Source of the DNA: Gemmatimonadota bacterium
Lineage (GTDB): Bacteria > Latescibacterota > UBA2968 > UBA8231
Direction of reading: 5' to 3'
DNA: 64,000 nucleotides
Assembly (NCBI GenBank): GCA_018672475.1
Contig: JABHFS010000200.1
Coordinates: forward strand, 1 to 64,000
Below are positions 1 to 9,051 of the stretch, piece after piece (within the stretch, counting starts at the first letter, position 1; every line of letters begins with the position of its first letter). A program made the position numbers and the translations under genes. Under the pieces are notes generated by a model, which did not search any database, had not been told where the DNA came from, and saw nothing but the letters and a program-made list of their open reading frames with translations.

Positions 1-1
1 C

Positions 2-1609
2 GACCTAGACGCGCTGCGCGGCTTCGCGATGCTGCTCGGCATCGCCCTGCACGCCGGTCTGTCCTTCACGCCTTTATTCTGGCCGATCCAGGATACGCAG
101 CAAAACGAACTCTTCGGCCTGTTCTGCGCGGCGATCCACGGCTTTCGCATGCCGCTGTTCTTTTTGCTCAGTGGCTTCTTCACCGCCATGCTCTGGCGCC
201 AGCGCGGCCTGAAGTCATTGCTCTCACATCGTCTACGCCGCGTATTGCTGCCCTTGCTGCTCGGGCTGATTACCGTCGTGCCCGCCGTCAGCTTTATCAG
301 CGGCATCGCGCTCACCTCGGGCACTGGTCTCGACGAGGCCGAAACTGCCAAGAACGACATCTGGACCGCTGCCGCCGCCGGCCAGCTCGACGAGATCAAA
401 CAATGCTTGGCCAACGGGGCCGATCTCGACGCGCTCGACTCAGCGTTCGGCACGACTCCGCTGGCCTGGGCGGCACTGCACGGCCAAACGGCAGCAGCCG
501 AACTGCTGCTGCAACAAGGCGCCGAGGTCAACCGCCAAACCAGGGACGGCGGTACCGCCCTACACGCGGCCGCTTTTCTCGGACGCACAGAGACCGCGGC
601 GCTACTGATCGAACACGGCGCCGATGCCCAGATCAGGAACACCAGCGGCATGACGCCCCGGCAAAGCTCAGCGGTGGATTGGGAGCTGACGCTATATATA
701 TTGGCTTTGCTAAAGATCGAATTCGATGAAGACGAGGCCAAAGCGGGGCGGCTCGAAATCGCCGATTTGCTCGGCGGCATCGAAAACCAGGGTGCCAATA
801 GTGCCGCATCGCTGAGCGATCGACTCGTACAAATCACCTCAATGCCGATCTTCTCCAGCCCGGTCTTTCACCACCTGTGGTTTTTGTGGTTCCTCTGTTG
901 GCTGGTCGTCGCCTTCACCGCCTATGCCGCCATCGCCGACCGTCTCGAATGGCAAGGGCCACACAAGTGGCTCGTATTATCGCCCGTCCGCTTCTTATGG
1001 CTAATCCCGCTGAGCATGGTCCCGCAGTGGTTTATGGGCTTGACGATGCCCGGTTTCGGCCCGGACACCTCCATCGGCATCCTGCCGATACCGCAAGTCT
1101 TGCTCTATTACGCAATCTTCTTCGGTTTCGGCGCGCTATACTTTGATTGCGACGACCGCCAAGCCACGCTCGGCAAATCGTGGCGGTGGATGTTGCCGCT
1201 GGGCTTATTCGTTGTCTTTCCTCTCGGGCTCGAATTTTCGCTCGGGTCCTTCGGCTTTCGCGAAGCATTGCTACCACCTTCCATGACCCGACCCTTTGCA
1301 GTCGCACTGCAAGTACTCTACGCCTGGATCATGGCCTTCGCCTGCATGGGCCTGTTCCGCACATTTTTTGTCGGCGAAAACAAAAGCATACGCTATATGT
1401 CCGACGCCTCGTACTGGCTCTACGTGGTGCATCTGCCCTTGGTCATGGGCGCGCAATGGGCCGTCCGCACCTGGCCGCTGTGGCCCATCGTGAAATTCAC
1501 CCTAATTTGCCTTCTTGTTACCGGGTTCTTGTTACTGACCTACCAAACGATCGTTCGTTATTCCTGGCTGGGAAAATTGCTCAATGGCCCGCGAGCTCGA
1601 CCAGAATAG
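2..1609 (+). CDS. Acyltransferase family 3 (OpgC/OafA-like) membrane protein with an ankyrin-repeat insert, 5' partial
   Basis: The reading frame is open from base 2, so the true start lies upstream of the window. The first visible residues, DLDALRGFAMLLGIALHAG, are the conserved N-terminal signature of acyltransferase-3 proteins, including the histidine thought to act in acyl transfer. Several hydrophobic segments follow, and late motifs such as HHLWFLWFL and LYVVHLPLV are typical of OpgC-like members that O-acylate extracytoplasmic glycans. Unusually, between the early membrane segments and the rest (bases about 350-700) there is a soluble insert with at least two clear ankyrin repeats (for example GTTPLAWAALHGQTAAAELL and GGTALHAAAFLGRTETAALL). 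Ankyrin repeats are protein-binding, so the insert may tether a partner; that is inference. The family assignment is firm, the acyl donor and acceptor unknown. Confidence 0.85.
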   Translation, partial: DLDALRGFAMLLGIALHAGLSFTPLFWPIQDTQQNELFGLFCAAIHGFRMPLFFLLSGFFTAMLWRQRGLKSLLSHRLRRVLLPLLLGLITVVPAVSFISGIALTSGTGLDEAETAKNDIWTAAAAGQLDEIKQCLANGADLDALDSAFGTTPLAWAALHGQTAAAELLLQQGAEVNRQTRDGGTALHAAAFLGRTETAALLIEHGADAQIRNTSGMTPRQSSAVDWELTLYILALLKIEFDEDEAKAGRLEIADLLGGIENQGANSAASLSDRLVQITSMPIFSSPVFHHLWFLWFLCWLVVAFTAYAAIADRLEWQGPHKWLVLSPVRFLWLIPLSMVPQWFMGLTMPGFGPDTSIGILPIPQVLLYYAIFFGFGALYFDCDDRQATLGKSWRWMLPLGLFVVFPLGLEFSLGSFGFREALLPPSMTRPFAVALQVLYAWIMAFACMGLFRTFFVGENKSIRYMSDASYWLYVVHLPLVMGAQWAVRTWPLWPIVKFTLICLLVTGFLLLTYQTIVRYSWLGKLLNGPRARPE

Positions 1610-2216
1610 TAGAGGCTATATTCCACGATAAAAGAAAATTAACCGGCGCATTAAACGTTTACACCTTCGTCGAGATGCAGAGCATAGTCGAAGCAACAAA
1701 GGGCGAGGGCGAGGTCTACAAGGCCGGCCTGCAAAGCCCATCACAGACCCAACGACGATGCATTATCTATAACTGCGAAGGCATACCGTTGCACGTCGAG
1801 TGGGATCCGGTCGTCGACAGCTAATTATATGCGCTTACCTGAGACGAATGCGACCTACTTCGCATAGAGTATCTTCTTGATTTCCCATAAGACATTGAAC
1901 CGTCCGCTCGCCCGCAAAGGGTATTAAGGAAATCCAGCTATAAGAGCAATATCGGTATCCGAATATCTCTTCTCCCTCAAATGACGCTGGCCTTTACATC
2001 CCCCTCCCCATAGCGCAAATTCAGCATTCAAACAATGCGGGGACGGCCCTCTCGGCCTGTGCCCGCAGGAGAAATTGCATCTTCAAGCCCCGCGCCTAGG
2101 TGGCTCTTGCCCCGCGGCCTTGTGCACCTCCACCAGCCCACCTGGCCGCCTTGCCATTTTTTAGAGGCGATAGGCCGAAACCGCGGGGCAGGCGGCACCT
2201 TCTTGTGAAAGAAAAC
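1610..2216. other. Intergenic region, about 600 bases
   Basis: No convincing gene. A 49-codon reading frame (ATG 1675, stop 1824, plus strand) has no clear ribosome-binding site and no recognisable family. The last 110 bases before the SDR gene hold a 12-bp inverted repeat described separately. I see no tRNA or convincing promoter. Confidence 0.4.
2106..2192. repeat. 12-bp inverted repeat upstream of the SDR gene
   Basis: Arms at 2106-2117 (CTTGCCCCGCGG) and 2181-2192 (CCGCGGGGCAGG) pair over 12 positions with one G-U, closing a 63-base loop just 24 bases before the SDR start codon. It may be a leader structure or a palindromic repeat; it does not share the core of the three structured elements elsewhere in the window. 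Confidence 0.45.
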
Positions 2217-2984
2217 ATGAGCATTCTCGACTCCTTCGCCCTCACCGACCGCAAGGCCCTAGTCACCGGCGCCGCCTCCGGCATCGGCCAATCCATCGCC
2301 ATCGCGCTAGCCGAAGCCGGTGCCGATGTCGCTGTAGTCGACCGCGACCTCGCCGGTGCCAACGAGACCTGTCAGAGTATCGAGACCCTAGGACGCCAAA
2401 GCCTGGCCATTGCCGCCGATGTCACCCTTAAAAACGAAGTCGAAAACGCAGTCGACACCGTGCTCAGATCCTGGGGCCGGCTCGATATCGGCGTCAATAG
2501 CGCCGGCATCGCTATCCGCGGCCATATAGAAGACATCAGCGAAGCGGACTGGGACCGGGTCCTCGACATCGACCTCAAAGGCATCTTCCTCTGCTGCCAG
2601 GCCGAGGGCAAAATCATGCTACAACGAGGGGCCGGATCGATCGTCAATATCGTCTCGATATCGGCGCATATCGTCAACCGCCCGCAATTGCACGGCCATT
2701 ACAATACCGCCAAAGCCGGCGCTTTCCAACTGACTCGGGTCTGCGCCGCCGAATGGGCCGGACGCGGGGTCCGCGTCAATTCCATCAGCCCCGGTCATAC
2801 CCTGACACCGATGACCGCACACGCCGAAGACGAAACACAGGCGACCTGGCTTGCTAATAACCCGATGCGCCGCTTGGGTGCACCGGCCGATTATCAGGGT
2901 GCGGCCGTCTTCCTCGCCTCGGACGCCTCGGCCTATATGACCGGCCACGACCTGGTAATTGACGGCGGCTATACGCTCTGGTGA
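2217..2984 (+). CDS. SDR-family NAD(P)-dependent oxidoreductase
   Basis: A classical short-chain dehydrogenase of 255 residues. Visible motifs: nucleotide-binding TGAASGIG at 17-24, an acidic residue D42 at the end of beta-2 (favours NAD over NADP), NSAG at 94-97, and the catalytic Ser147/149, Tyr162 and Lys166 in the HYNTAKAG context. The C-terminal SDASAYMTGHDLVIDGG is typical. Closest family feel is sugar/polyol dehydrogenases (arabinitol or mannitol type), but the substrate cannot be read from sequence. ATG 2217 was chosen because upstream in-frame sequence is low-complexity and does not look like SDR. The stop overlaps the GTG of the next gene by four bases (GTGA), so the two are probably translated together. 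Confidence 0.9.
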   Translation: MSILDSFALTDRKALVTGAASGIGQSIAIALAEAGADVAVVDRDLAGANETCQSIETLGRQSLAIAADVTLKNEVENAVDTVLRSWGRLDIGVNSAGIAIRGHIEDISEADWDRVLDIDLKGIFLCCQAEGKIMLQRGAGSIVNIVSISAHIVNRPQLHGHYNTAKAGAFQLTRVCAAEWAGRGVRVNSISPGHTLTPMTAHAEDETQATWLANNPMRRLGAPADYQGAAVFLASDASAYMTGHDLVIDGGYTLW

Positions 2985-3583
2985 ACACAAAGCTCGTCTT
3001 CATCGGCGGCCAAGCCGGCACCGGCAAAACCCACGTCGCCCACGCGCTCATCGCCCAACTCAACGGCTACTGCCTCGTCGATAAGGACACCTGCAGCCGC
3101 CTCTTCACCGAACGCCTGCTCGAAATCCTGCCGCACGCCGACCTGCCCGATGCACATACGGCAAAAGACGCGGCCAGCCGAGAATCGGCCGCTTATCTGC
3201 GCTATGTGCGCGATGTCGAATACGCATCGATGCTGGAAGTGGCCTTCGAGAATCTGCATGCAGGGCTCAACGTCCTGGCCGTCGCCCCCTTCGCACGAGA
3301 ACTCGGCGACGAAGCGTGGATATCCTCCCTCGAAGACCGACTCGCTACCCTCGATGCCCAGTTGGCGATTATCTGGATTTACTGCGAACCTGCACTGGCC
3401 AGGATGCGCATTGAACGCCGTGCCGCCGCGCGCGATCGCTACAAGCTCGAACACTGGGGTGAATATCTCGCCGCCACCGACTATCACCCGGCAATCAACA
3501 GACCACATTTCACCTTGGCGACCGATTTCGAGCCTTTGCCTTTGACCCCGCTGCTCGCCTACCTGCAGGAACTAACACCGTGA
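2981..3583 (+). CDS. P-loop ATPase/kinase of the AAA_33 or zeta-toxin-like type
   Basis: A protein of 200 residues with an N-terminal Walker A motif GGQAGTGKT (9-17), then a VDKDT element near residue 35 where small-molecule kinases of this group carry a catalytic aspartate. Charged helical sequence with REARRAAARDRYK-like lid residues (RRAAARDRYK) occurs in the C-terminal third. This fits small P-loop kinases that phosphorylate metabolites or nucleotides; the substrate is unknown. It starts at GTG 2981, overlapping the SDR stop. A short hairpin and T-rich stretch follow the stop. Because it is translationally coupled to a sugar-type SDR, a sugar kinase role is possible but unproven. Confidence 0.75.
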   Translation: MNTKLVFIGGQAGTGKTHVAHALIAQLNGYCLVDKDTCSRLFTERLLEILPHADLPDAHTAKDAASRESAAYLRYVRDVEYASMLEVAFENLHAGLNVLAVAPFARELGDEAWISSLEDRLATLDAQLAIIWIYCEPALARMRIERRAAARDRYKLEHWGEYLAATDYHPAINRPHFTLATDFEPLPLTPLLAYLQELTP

Positions 3584-3590
3584 ATATTTG

Positions 3591-3621
3591 TCGAGGTTAC
3601 GGCCTCGATTTATACTATTTC
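3591..3621 (+). terminator. Weak Rho-independent terminator candidate
   Basis: Arms TCGAGG (3591-3596) and CCTCGA (3603-3608) form a 6-bp hairpin followed by a T-rich tract (TTTATACTATTTCT), placed just after the P-loop kinase stop codon. Confidence 0.4.
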
Positions 3622-3668
3622 TCTACTAGTCTTACCTCGCCCCTCTCCCTCAGAAGCTACAATTCACC

Positions 3669-4244
3669 ATGCTCACACGCTGCCCCTGGCTCGACGAAAG
3701 CAAAGCCGACTATGTCGCCTACCACGACGAGGAATGGGGCGTGCCCGTACACGACGACCGCACGCTCTTCGAATTCCTGATGCTTGAATCCGCGCAAGCC
3801 GGCCTCAGTTGGTATACCGTCCTGCGTAAAAGAGCCAACTACCGCCGCGCCTTCGCGCAGTTCGACCCGGCTAAGGTCGCCCGCTTCAGCGAGGCCAATA
3901 TCGAAAAGTTATTGCAAGACCCCGGCATCATCCGCAACCACCTCAAGGTGCAAGCCGCCGTCAACAACGCGCAATGCTTCCTTCAAGTACAAGACGAATT
4001 CGGCAGCTTTGACGCCTATAGCTGGCGCTTCGTCGACGGCGAACCCGTCGTCAGCAAACTGCGCACGCACGCCGACTATCTAGCCACCAGCTCACAGTCC
4101 GACGCGTTCTGCAAGGACCTCAAGGCGCGCGGTTTCAAATTCGTCGGCTCGACCATCGTCTACGCATATATGCAGGCCACCGGCATGGTCAACGACCATT
4201 TGCTAACTTGCTTCCGCCGCAGTGAAATAATCAGCGCTGGGTAA
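3669..4244 (+). CDS. tag: DNA-3-methyladenine glycosylase I
   Basis: A 191-residue protein matching Tag along its length. It excises 3-methyladenine from alkylated DNA in base-excision repair. Family signatures are clear: CPWLDESKADYVAYHDEEWG near the N terminus, the LESAQAGLSW motif with Glu40 at the position of the E. coli substrate-contacting glutamate, and GMVNDHLLTC near the end. The four zinc ligands are present as Cys5, His19, His177 and Cys181. ATG 3669 gives the expected N terminus. The next gene starts four bases after its stop, suggesting co-transcription with an unrelated membrane enzyme. Confidence 0.96.
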   Translation: MLTRCPWLDESKADYVAYHDEEWGVPVHDDRTLFEFLMLESAQAGLSWYTVLRKRANYRRAFAQFDPAKVARFSEANIEKLLQDPGIIRNHLKVQAAVNNAQCFLQVQDEFGSFDAYSWRFVDGEPVVSKLRTHADYLATSSQSDAFCKDLKARGFKFVGSTIVYAYMQATGMVNDHLLTCFRRSEIISAG

Positions 4245-4247
4245 ACC

Positions 4248-6533
4248 GTGTATAAACGCGCCGTCCTATGGCTGGCCCCGCTTTTGGCCTTGACCCTTTA
4301 CACCCATCTCGTCGGTCTAAACCGCGGCAGCAGCGACTTCGTGCCCGTAGGCCGGCAACAAAGCACCGCCTTCTATAATTTTCATCCCGACGAAGAAACC
4401 CTGATCCGCGCGGCACTGGACTTTACCGACCCCCTCGCCCCACCGCTAACCGCCTATGGCACCTTATCGCTCTACCTGCTCAAATTCGCGCTAATCGGGC
4501 ATGCGCCCGTTGACCTCGACACTCCGCAAGACGCCGCGCTAATTTTCACTAAAGCCCGCGCCCTGTCCGCACTGATCTCGTTCAGCTCCTTGATCTTACT
4601 CTGGTGCATAGGCTGCCGTTGGTGGACTCCGCAGCCAACGGCGTTGGCGGTGTTGTTATTCGCTATGAGCCCGCTCGCCATTCAACAGGCCCATTTCTAC
4701 ACCGTCGACGGCCTCTTCACGCTCTGTAGCCTAGCGACCCTCTACACCATCTTGCGCGCCACTGGTTCAAATACCTGGCATCGCTACGCCCTCGTCGGCC
4801 TGCTGATCGGCTGCACCGGCGCAGTGCGTCTCAACGGTCTGTTGCTGGGGTTTATACTCTTGCTCGGCCATTTCACCCACACGCGAGACTTGCTTTCCAA
4901 CAAGTTCGCCCCATTCAAACTACCAGCCCTTGCCGCCCTTATCGCCATCTTAAGCCTCGTCGCCTGGCAACCTTATCTCGTCAGCAACCCCGACCTCATC
5001 TGGCGCGCCGACTCACACGCCGACTTTGCTTTTTCGTTCGGTATCGCCCGCGGTACCGCGCTGCAAACCTGGACCCTGATCGACGTGCACACCCTGCCCT
5101 ATGTGCACTATCTGACGACCCTACTGCCGCAAGCTGTTGGCTGGCCGCTCACCTTGGCCACATTGGCCGGACTACTGCATATCGCCTGGCGCGGTGACCG
5201 CGAGCCACGTCTGCTGCTGCTCTGGGTCGTCCTCTGTTTCTTGATCGTCGGTGGGCTGCACACCAAACCTATCCGCTATCTCTTTCCGCTCTTGCCCTTC
5301 TTGATGCTCTTCTTCGCAGACCTCTGCTACAAGCTGCAACCCCGCCTCGGTCTCGTATTAGCCGTCGTCGTCGCCCTCTCCACTACCGCCTACGGTCTAG
5401 CCTTCGCGCACATCTACACCAGCGAAGACAGCCGCATCCAAGCCGCCCGTTGGCTCGCCGAACATGCCCCCGCCAACGCGGTGATCGGCCTGGAGAAAGG
5501 CGCCTTCACCCTGCACAAACTGATTGACGGCACCCGTAGCGGCGATCTCAATATACTCACCTTGTTCTACACCGGTCCCTATATGCTCTGCGGCCAACGA
5601 GCCGACTACCTGCATCAGCGCACGCAACGCTTCGAGCATATCGCGCTGATCGATGTCAACCGCTATCGGCAATTCACCGCCGTACCCGAGCGCTATCCGG
5701 TCGCCGCTTCGTTTTATCACCAGCTCACCGCTGGCTCGCTCGGCTATGAGCAAGTCGCCCGCTTCAAACACTACCCCGTGCTTTTTGGCATCGACTACCA
5801 CGACGACCATGCCGAGCCGTCCTTCCTCGGATATGACCACCCGACCGTGCTTGTCTTCGCCCGCCGCGACAACTTCGACCCGGCCTTCGCGCAATGGCAA
5901 CGCCGGATCGCACAAGACCCGCATTGCCCCGACCGCGCCTTGCGCAACATCGCCGACGCGCTAAACAACAACGATCTGCCACGCGCCCGACGCCTAGTCG
6001 AAGACCATCTTGCAATTAGTCCGACCAGCCAACCTATCGCCCAGCTCCTAGCCGCCGAAACCTACCATAGACTCGACTTGCCAAAGCTCGCCGAGCAAGC
6101 CCGCAACACCTATACCCGACCGCTGGTCACCTCTTTGCGCAATAGCCCCACGCTACACCGAATTCCCGCCGCCAGCGCCGCATCACTCGTCGAACTGGGC
6201 TTGCCCGATCTCGCGCTCGCAATGCTCGCAGAAGGCGCCAGCGAAAGCGTTTTCTATCCTCTTGGCGCAATGTCCGATATGGCCGATAGCTATATCGCCG
6301 TGGCCCAGCGCCTGCTCACAAACCAACACCTGGACCACATGGAGCGGGTGCTCGAACTCTCTACCCAACTCTACGAAAAGCCCGCCGCCTACAATACCCT
6401 TGCCCGCAGCGCTTATTTTTATGAAAATTATACCCGCGCACGTGCTATGTGGCAGCGCTCACTCTCACTCGACCCAACCCAGAAAAATATCCGCCAGGCC
6501 CTCAACCAACTCACCACGGAGACTGTACCATGA
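4248..6533 (+). CDS. GT-C (ArnT/PMT_2-like, GT39) membrane glycosyltransferase with C-terminal TPR-like region
   Basis: A 761-residue multi-pass protein. The first periplasmic loop carries HPDEE (Asp48-Glu49), the acidic pair used for catalysis in lipid-linked GT-C glycosyltransferases; about a dozen hydrophobic segments follow up to roughly residue 390. The last 200 residues are soluble and helical, with TPR-like spacing (YNTLARSAYFYENYTRARAM). Such enzymes move sugars from polyprenyl-phosphate donors to proteins or envelope glycans on the outer face of the inner membrane. The start is GTG 4248, three bases after the tag stop; no strong ribosome site is seen, so coupling is likely. The stop overlaps the next ATG (ATGA). 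The sugar and acceptor are unknown. Confidence 0.8.
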   Translation: MYKRAVLWLAPLLALTLYTHLVGLNRGSSDFVPVGRQQSTAFYNFHPDEETLIRAALDFTDPLAPPLTAYGTLSLYLLKFALIGHAPVDLDTPQDAALIFTKARALSALISFSSLILLWCIGCRWWTPQPTALAVLLFAMSPLAIQQAHFYTVDGLFTLCSLATLYTILRATGSNTWHRYALVGLLIGCTGAVRLNGLLLGFILLLGHFTHTRDLLSNKFAPFKLPALAALIAILSLVAWQPYLVSNPDLIWRADSHADFAFSFGIARGTALQTWTLIDVHTLPYVHYLTTLLPQAVGWPLTLATLAGLLHIAWRGDREPRLLLLWVVLCFLIVGGLHTKPIRYLFPLLPFLMLFFADLCYKLQPRLGLVLAVVVALSTTAYGLAFAHIYTSEDSRIQAARWLAEHAPANAVIGLEKGAFTLHKLIDGTRSGDLNILTLFYTGPYMLCGQRADYLHQRTQRFEHIALIDVNRYRQFTAVPERYPVAASFYHQLTAGSLGYEQVARFKHYPVLFGIDYHDDHAEPSFLGYDHPTVLVFARRDNFDPAFAQWQRRIAQDPHCPDRALRNIADALNNNDLPRARRLVEDHLAISPTSQPIAQLLAAETYHRLDLPKLAEQARNTYTRPLVTSLRNSPTLHRIPAASAASLVELGLPDLALAMLAEGASESVFYPLGAMSDMADSYIAVAQRLLTNQHLDHMERVLELSTQLYEKPAAYNTLARSAYFYENYTRARAMWQRSLSLDPTQKNIRQALNQLTTETVP

Positions 6534-7285
6534 CCGCCAAGCCCCGCATCCTACTCACAGGCGCCGCCGGTAGAGTCGGCACCGCTCTCTGGCAAGGTTG
6601 GGAAGCACAAGACTGCTTCGACCTGACCCTCACCGACCGCCGCCCCATCGAAGGAGCCCGCTCGCCGAGCGAAATCGGCGAGATCGGCGACTACGCCTTT
6701 GTCGAAAAAATCTGCGCCGACCAGGACGTACTCGTACACCTCGCCTATATAAGCGCGGCCAATGTCGGCCAAGGCACGCTCGATCTCACCGACATCGGCG
6801 TCAGCATGCGCCTCTTTCACCGTGCGCACGCCGCCGGCATCACAAAGATCGTGCTCGCTAGCACCAACCATGTCACCGGCTGGAACGAGCACTTGAGCGA
6901 TCCCCCGACCTTCTCGACCGCCGACCAGATTATGCCCGACGGCTGGTACGGCGCAATGAAGGGTATGGCCGAAGTCGCCGGCCGCAACCTCGTCAACACC
7001 GAGGACATGCGCTTTATCAGCATCCGCATCGGTTCTTTCACCGGAAAATCCGAGGTCGACAGTCTGCGCCTTTGCAGCACACTATTGACCCCCCGCGATG
7101 CCGTGCAGCTCTTCGGCCTCGCCGTCGAATACAACGGGCCGGAAAAATTCTTTATCACCTACGGCGCCTCCGACAATATCGACGGCGACTTCCGCGGCTT
7201 CCTCGACATCTCCGCCGGTATTGAAGAATTGGGTTACAAACCGCAAGACCATATCGCCGCCGAGCGCCACCGCTTTATATCTTAA
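6530..7285 (+). CDS. NAD-dependent epimerase/dehydratase, uronate-dehydrogenase-like
   Basis: An extended SDR of 251 residues. It has the TGAAGRVG dinucleotide motif (10-17), a Ser-Tyr-Lys set at S111, Y140 and K144, and the STNHVTGWNEH stretch that resembles the SxNHxxG motif of uronate dehydrogenases. Those enzymes oxidise galacturonate or glucuronate to the aldarolactone using NAD. The ATG at 6530 overlaps the glycosyltransferase stop, so the two genes are coupled. The family is secure, the uronate specificity only likely. Confidence 0.82.
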   Translation: MTAKPRILLTGAAGRVGTALWQGWEAQDCFDLTLTDRRPIEGARSPSEIGEIGDYAFVEKICADQDVLVHLAYISAANVGQGTLDLTDIGVSMRLFHRAHAAGITKIVLASTNHVTGWNEHLSDPPTFSTADQIMPDGWYGAMKGMAEVAGRNLVNTEDMRFISIRIGSFTGKSEVDSLRLCSTLLTPRDAVQLFGLAVEYNGPEKFFITYGASDNIDGDFRGFLDISAGIEELGYKPQDHIAAERHRFIS

Positions 7286-7426
7286 CGGCATGCTATAAAA
7301 AGCGCGCATTTGTGCAGAATATACAATGACAACTAAGATCGCTTTATCAATGAAGAAGGATCTTTAATTCACTTCACTCACATTCAATCGCGGATAAAAC
7401 CTTAAACTTCTCCTTACTACCGTGAG

Positions 7427-7569
7427 CCCTTGGGATAATTCTCAGAGCGGCTTGCGACACTCCGATCTCACAGGATTGTGAAATCGGGGTATCGCCTCGG
7501 AGCCGAGCTGGGGCAGGCCGCGAACTCTAAGAGTGCAGCGACATGAGCGAAGATAATTCCCCTCAAGGG
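7427..7569. repeat. Structured intergenic repeat element A
   Basis: This element fills much of the 316-base gap 7286-7601. Pairings seen: outer CCCTTG 7427-7432 with CAAGGG 7564-7569; GCGGCTTGC 7447-7455 with GCAGGCCGC 7513-7521; a 10-bp hairpin CCGAT/TCACA with TGTGA/ATCGG (7462-7487). It also holds CCTCGGAGC (7495-7503) and GCGACATGAGCGAAG (7538-7552), a core shared with element B at 63.3 kb and loosely with element C at 55.9 kb. It may be a structured RNA or a palindromic repeat. Confidence 0.55.
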
Positions 7570-7601
7570 TGTCCACAGCACCTAGCACCGGGAGACCACC
7601 A

Positions 7602-8162
7602 ATGAACCCCCACCTAAGCCACGCCACCACCCACCTAAACACCCTCTCCACCGAACACCCCCTACACACTGCTCTCGCCACCGCCCTCGCCACCTACACC
7701 GCGAATTCCGACCTCACAGCCACTTTCGTCCGCCTGCTGCCCGAGATCCTAACAACCAGCGCTAGTGATTTCGGCTTCCTCGCCGAAGTCGTCTACGCCA
7801 CCCCCACCAAGCCCTACCTACACTCCCACGCCGTAGTCGACATCTACAAAAGCAACTACACCATCAATGACATCGTCAGCAATCTCAACTTCCACAACCT
7901 CGACACCCTCAACGGCGCCATTCTCACCTCCCAGGCCCCTGTCTTGAGCAACGACCCCGCCAGCGACCCGCGCTCTGGCGGCGTCCCAGCTGGCCATATG
8001 AAGTTATCGTGTTTCCTCGGTATCCCCTTTATCGTCGACGGCCAGCTCCTAGGTGCCTGCTCGATGGCCAACAAGCTCGGCGGCTACACCGACGCCGATA
8101 TCGAAGACTGCGCACCCCTTGCGCAAATCGGCGGCCTGCTCATCGCCGCCGACCGCAGCTAG
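7602..8162 (+). CDS. GAF-domain protein
   Basis: A 186-residue soluble protein. The part from about residue 35 to the end resembles a single GAF domain: the segment SCFLGIPFIVDGQLLGACSMAN is the typical beta-strand core, where a conserved glycine-rich turn precedes the ligand pocket. GAF domains bind small ligands or chromophores and usually sense signals; with no output domain here, this could be a stand-alone sensor or regulator. ATG 7602 follows a GGGAGA ribosome site. It sits just upstream of a PhyH enzyme gene, 69 bases away, so the two may share a transcript. Confidence 0.75.
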   Translation: MNPHLSHATTHLNTLSTEHPLHTALATALATYTANSDLTATFVRLLPEILTTSASDFGFLAEVVYATPTKPYLHSHAVVDIYKSNYTINDIVSNLNFHNLDTLNGAILTSQAPVLSNDPASDPRSGGVPAGHMKLSCFLGIPFIVDGQLLGACSMANKLGGYTDADIEDCAPLAQIGGLLIAADRS

Positions 8163-8231
8163 TCTATTGTAGAGCGGCAACCAATTAAGTATCTTGCCGA
8201 GCGACACGCACTGCTTCCCGGAGAAATCCCT

Positions 8232-9029
8232 ATGCTCAGCAACGAGCAGTACCAGCACTTCCAGACTTTCGGTTTTATCGTCCTGCGCCAATTCTTCACC
8301 CTCGACGAAGTCAGCACACTACGCGCAGAATTCGAAAAGGGCCTCGACCTCGCCTACCGACACCGCCCCTTCGACGGCTCCGAGCGCCATTGGGTATCAC
8401 AAATGGGGCCCGATACGCCCTTCTACGCCCACCTGCTCGAAGACCAGCGCTTCTGGTCGATCACCGCGCAACTCTATGGCGAGGACGCCTTCGCCACCGG
8501 CACCGATGCCAATCGCTATGTCGGCGACACCGGCTGGCACCCCGACCACCACGCCGATCCCAAAAAAGACTGCTACGGCGTCAAATACGCCTTCTACCTC
8601 GACCCCGTCGGCCCCAACACTGGCGCACTGCGACTGATACCCGGCTCACACCGCAATCCCCTGCACGAAGATCTGCGCGAAAACCTCAAATCGATGAACT
8701 TGGGGATCGAAGAAATTCCCTCGTATATCTGTACCTGCGAGCCGGTCGATGTCGTTGCCTTCGACATGCGCTGCTGGCACGCCAGCTCTGGCGGCAGCGA
8801 GGGCCGGCGCATGAGCACCTGCTGCTATTATAAAAACCCCGAGACCACCGAAGAAGAAGAAGCCGCGCGCAAACGCGCCGCCGGCAGCCGCGACGCTCCC
8901 GCACAATACCACCGCCCCGACGACCCGCTCTTCCACCCCGATTGGGTAGCCAATCCCCGCAACAGCGCCCTGCGTCGGGGTTGGATCGACCGATTAAAGG
9001 AGTTGGAATTCTTGGAATCTACCACCTGA
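8232..9029 (+). CDS. Phytanoyl-CoA dioxygenase (PhyH) family Fe(II)/2-oxoglutarate oxygenase
   Basis: A 265-residue protein with the double-stranded beta-helix of 2-oxoglutarate oxygenases. The iron facial triad is intact: His103-x-Asp105 in GWHPDHH and the distal His183 in CWHASSGG, with Arg192/193 for the 2-oxoglutarate carboxylate. GALRLIPGSH is the PhyH hallmark. It hydroxylates an unknown small molecule. It lies 22 bases before a molybdenum hydroxylase operon and resembles the PhyH encoded at 13.7 kb. Confidence 0.9.
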   Translation: MLSNEQYQHFQTFGFIVLRQFFTLDEVSTLRAEFEKGLDLAYRHRPFDGSERHWVSQMGPDTPFYAHLLEDQRFWSITAQLYGEDAFATGTDANRYVGDTGWHPDHHADPKKDCYGVKYAFYLDPVGPNTGALRLIPGSHRNPLHEDLRENLKSMNLGIEEIPSYICTCEPVDVVAFDMRCWHASSGGSEGRRMSTCCYYKNPETTEEEEAARKRAAGSRDAPAQYHRPDDPLFHPDWVANPRNSALRRGWIDRLKELEFLESTT

Positions 9030-9051
9030 CCTACTGGAAACGACCTGAAAA

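Noticed and set aside
1147..1824. Open frame of 225 codons overlapping the acyltransferase gene and running past it
   Set aside because: It is a frame-shifted shadow of the acyltransferase; only the last 49 codons lie outside it and have no ribosome site or family.
7427..7569. tRNA, RNase P, tmRNA or SRP RNA in this gap
   Set aside because: None of their hallmark loops (GTTCGAATC, GGAAGGAAGC or similar) is present.
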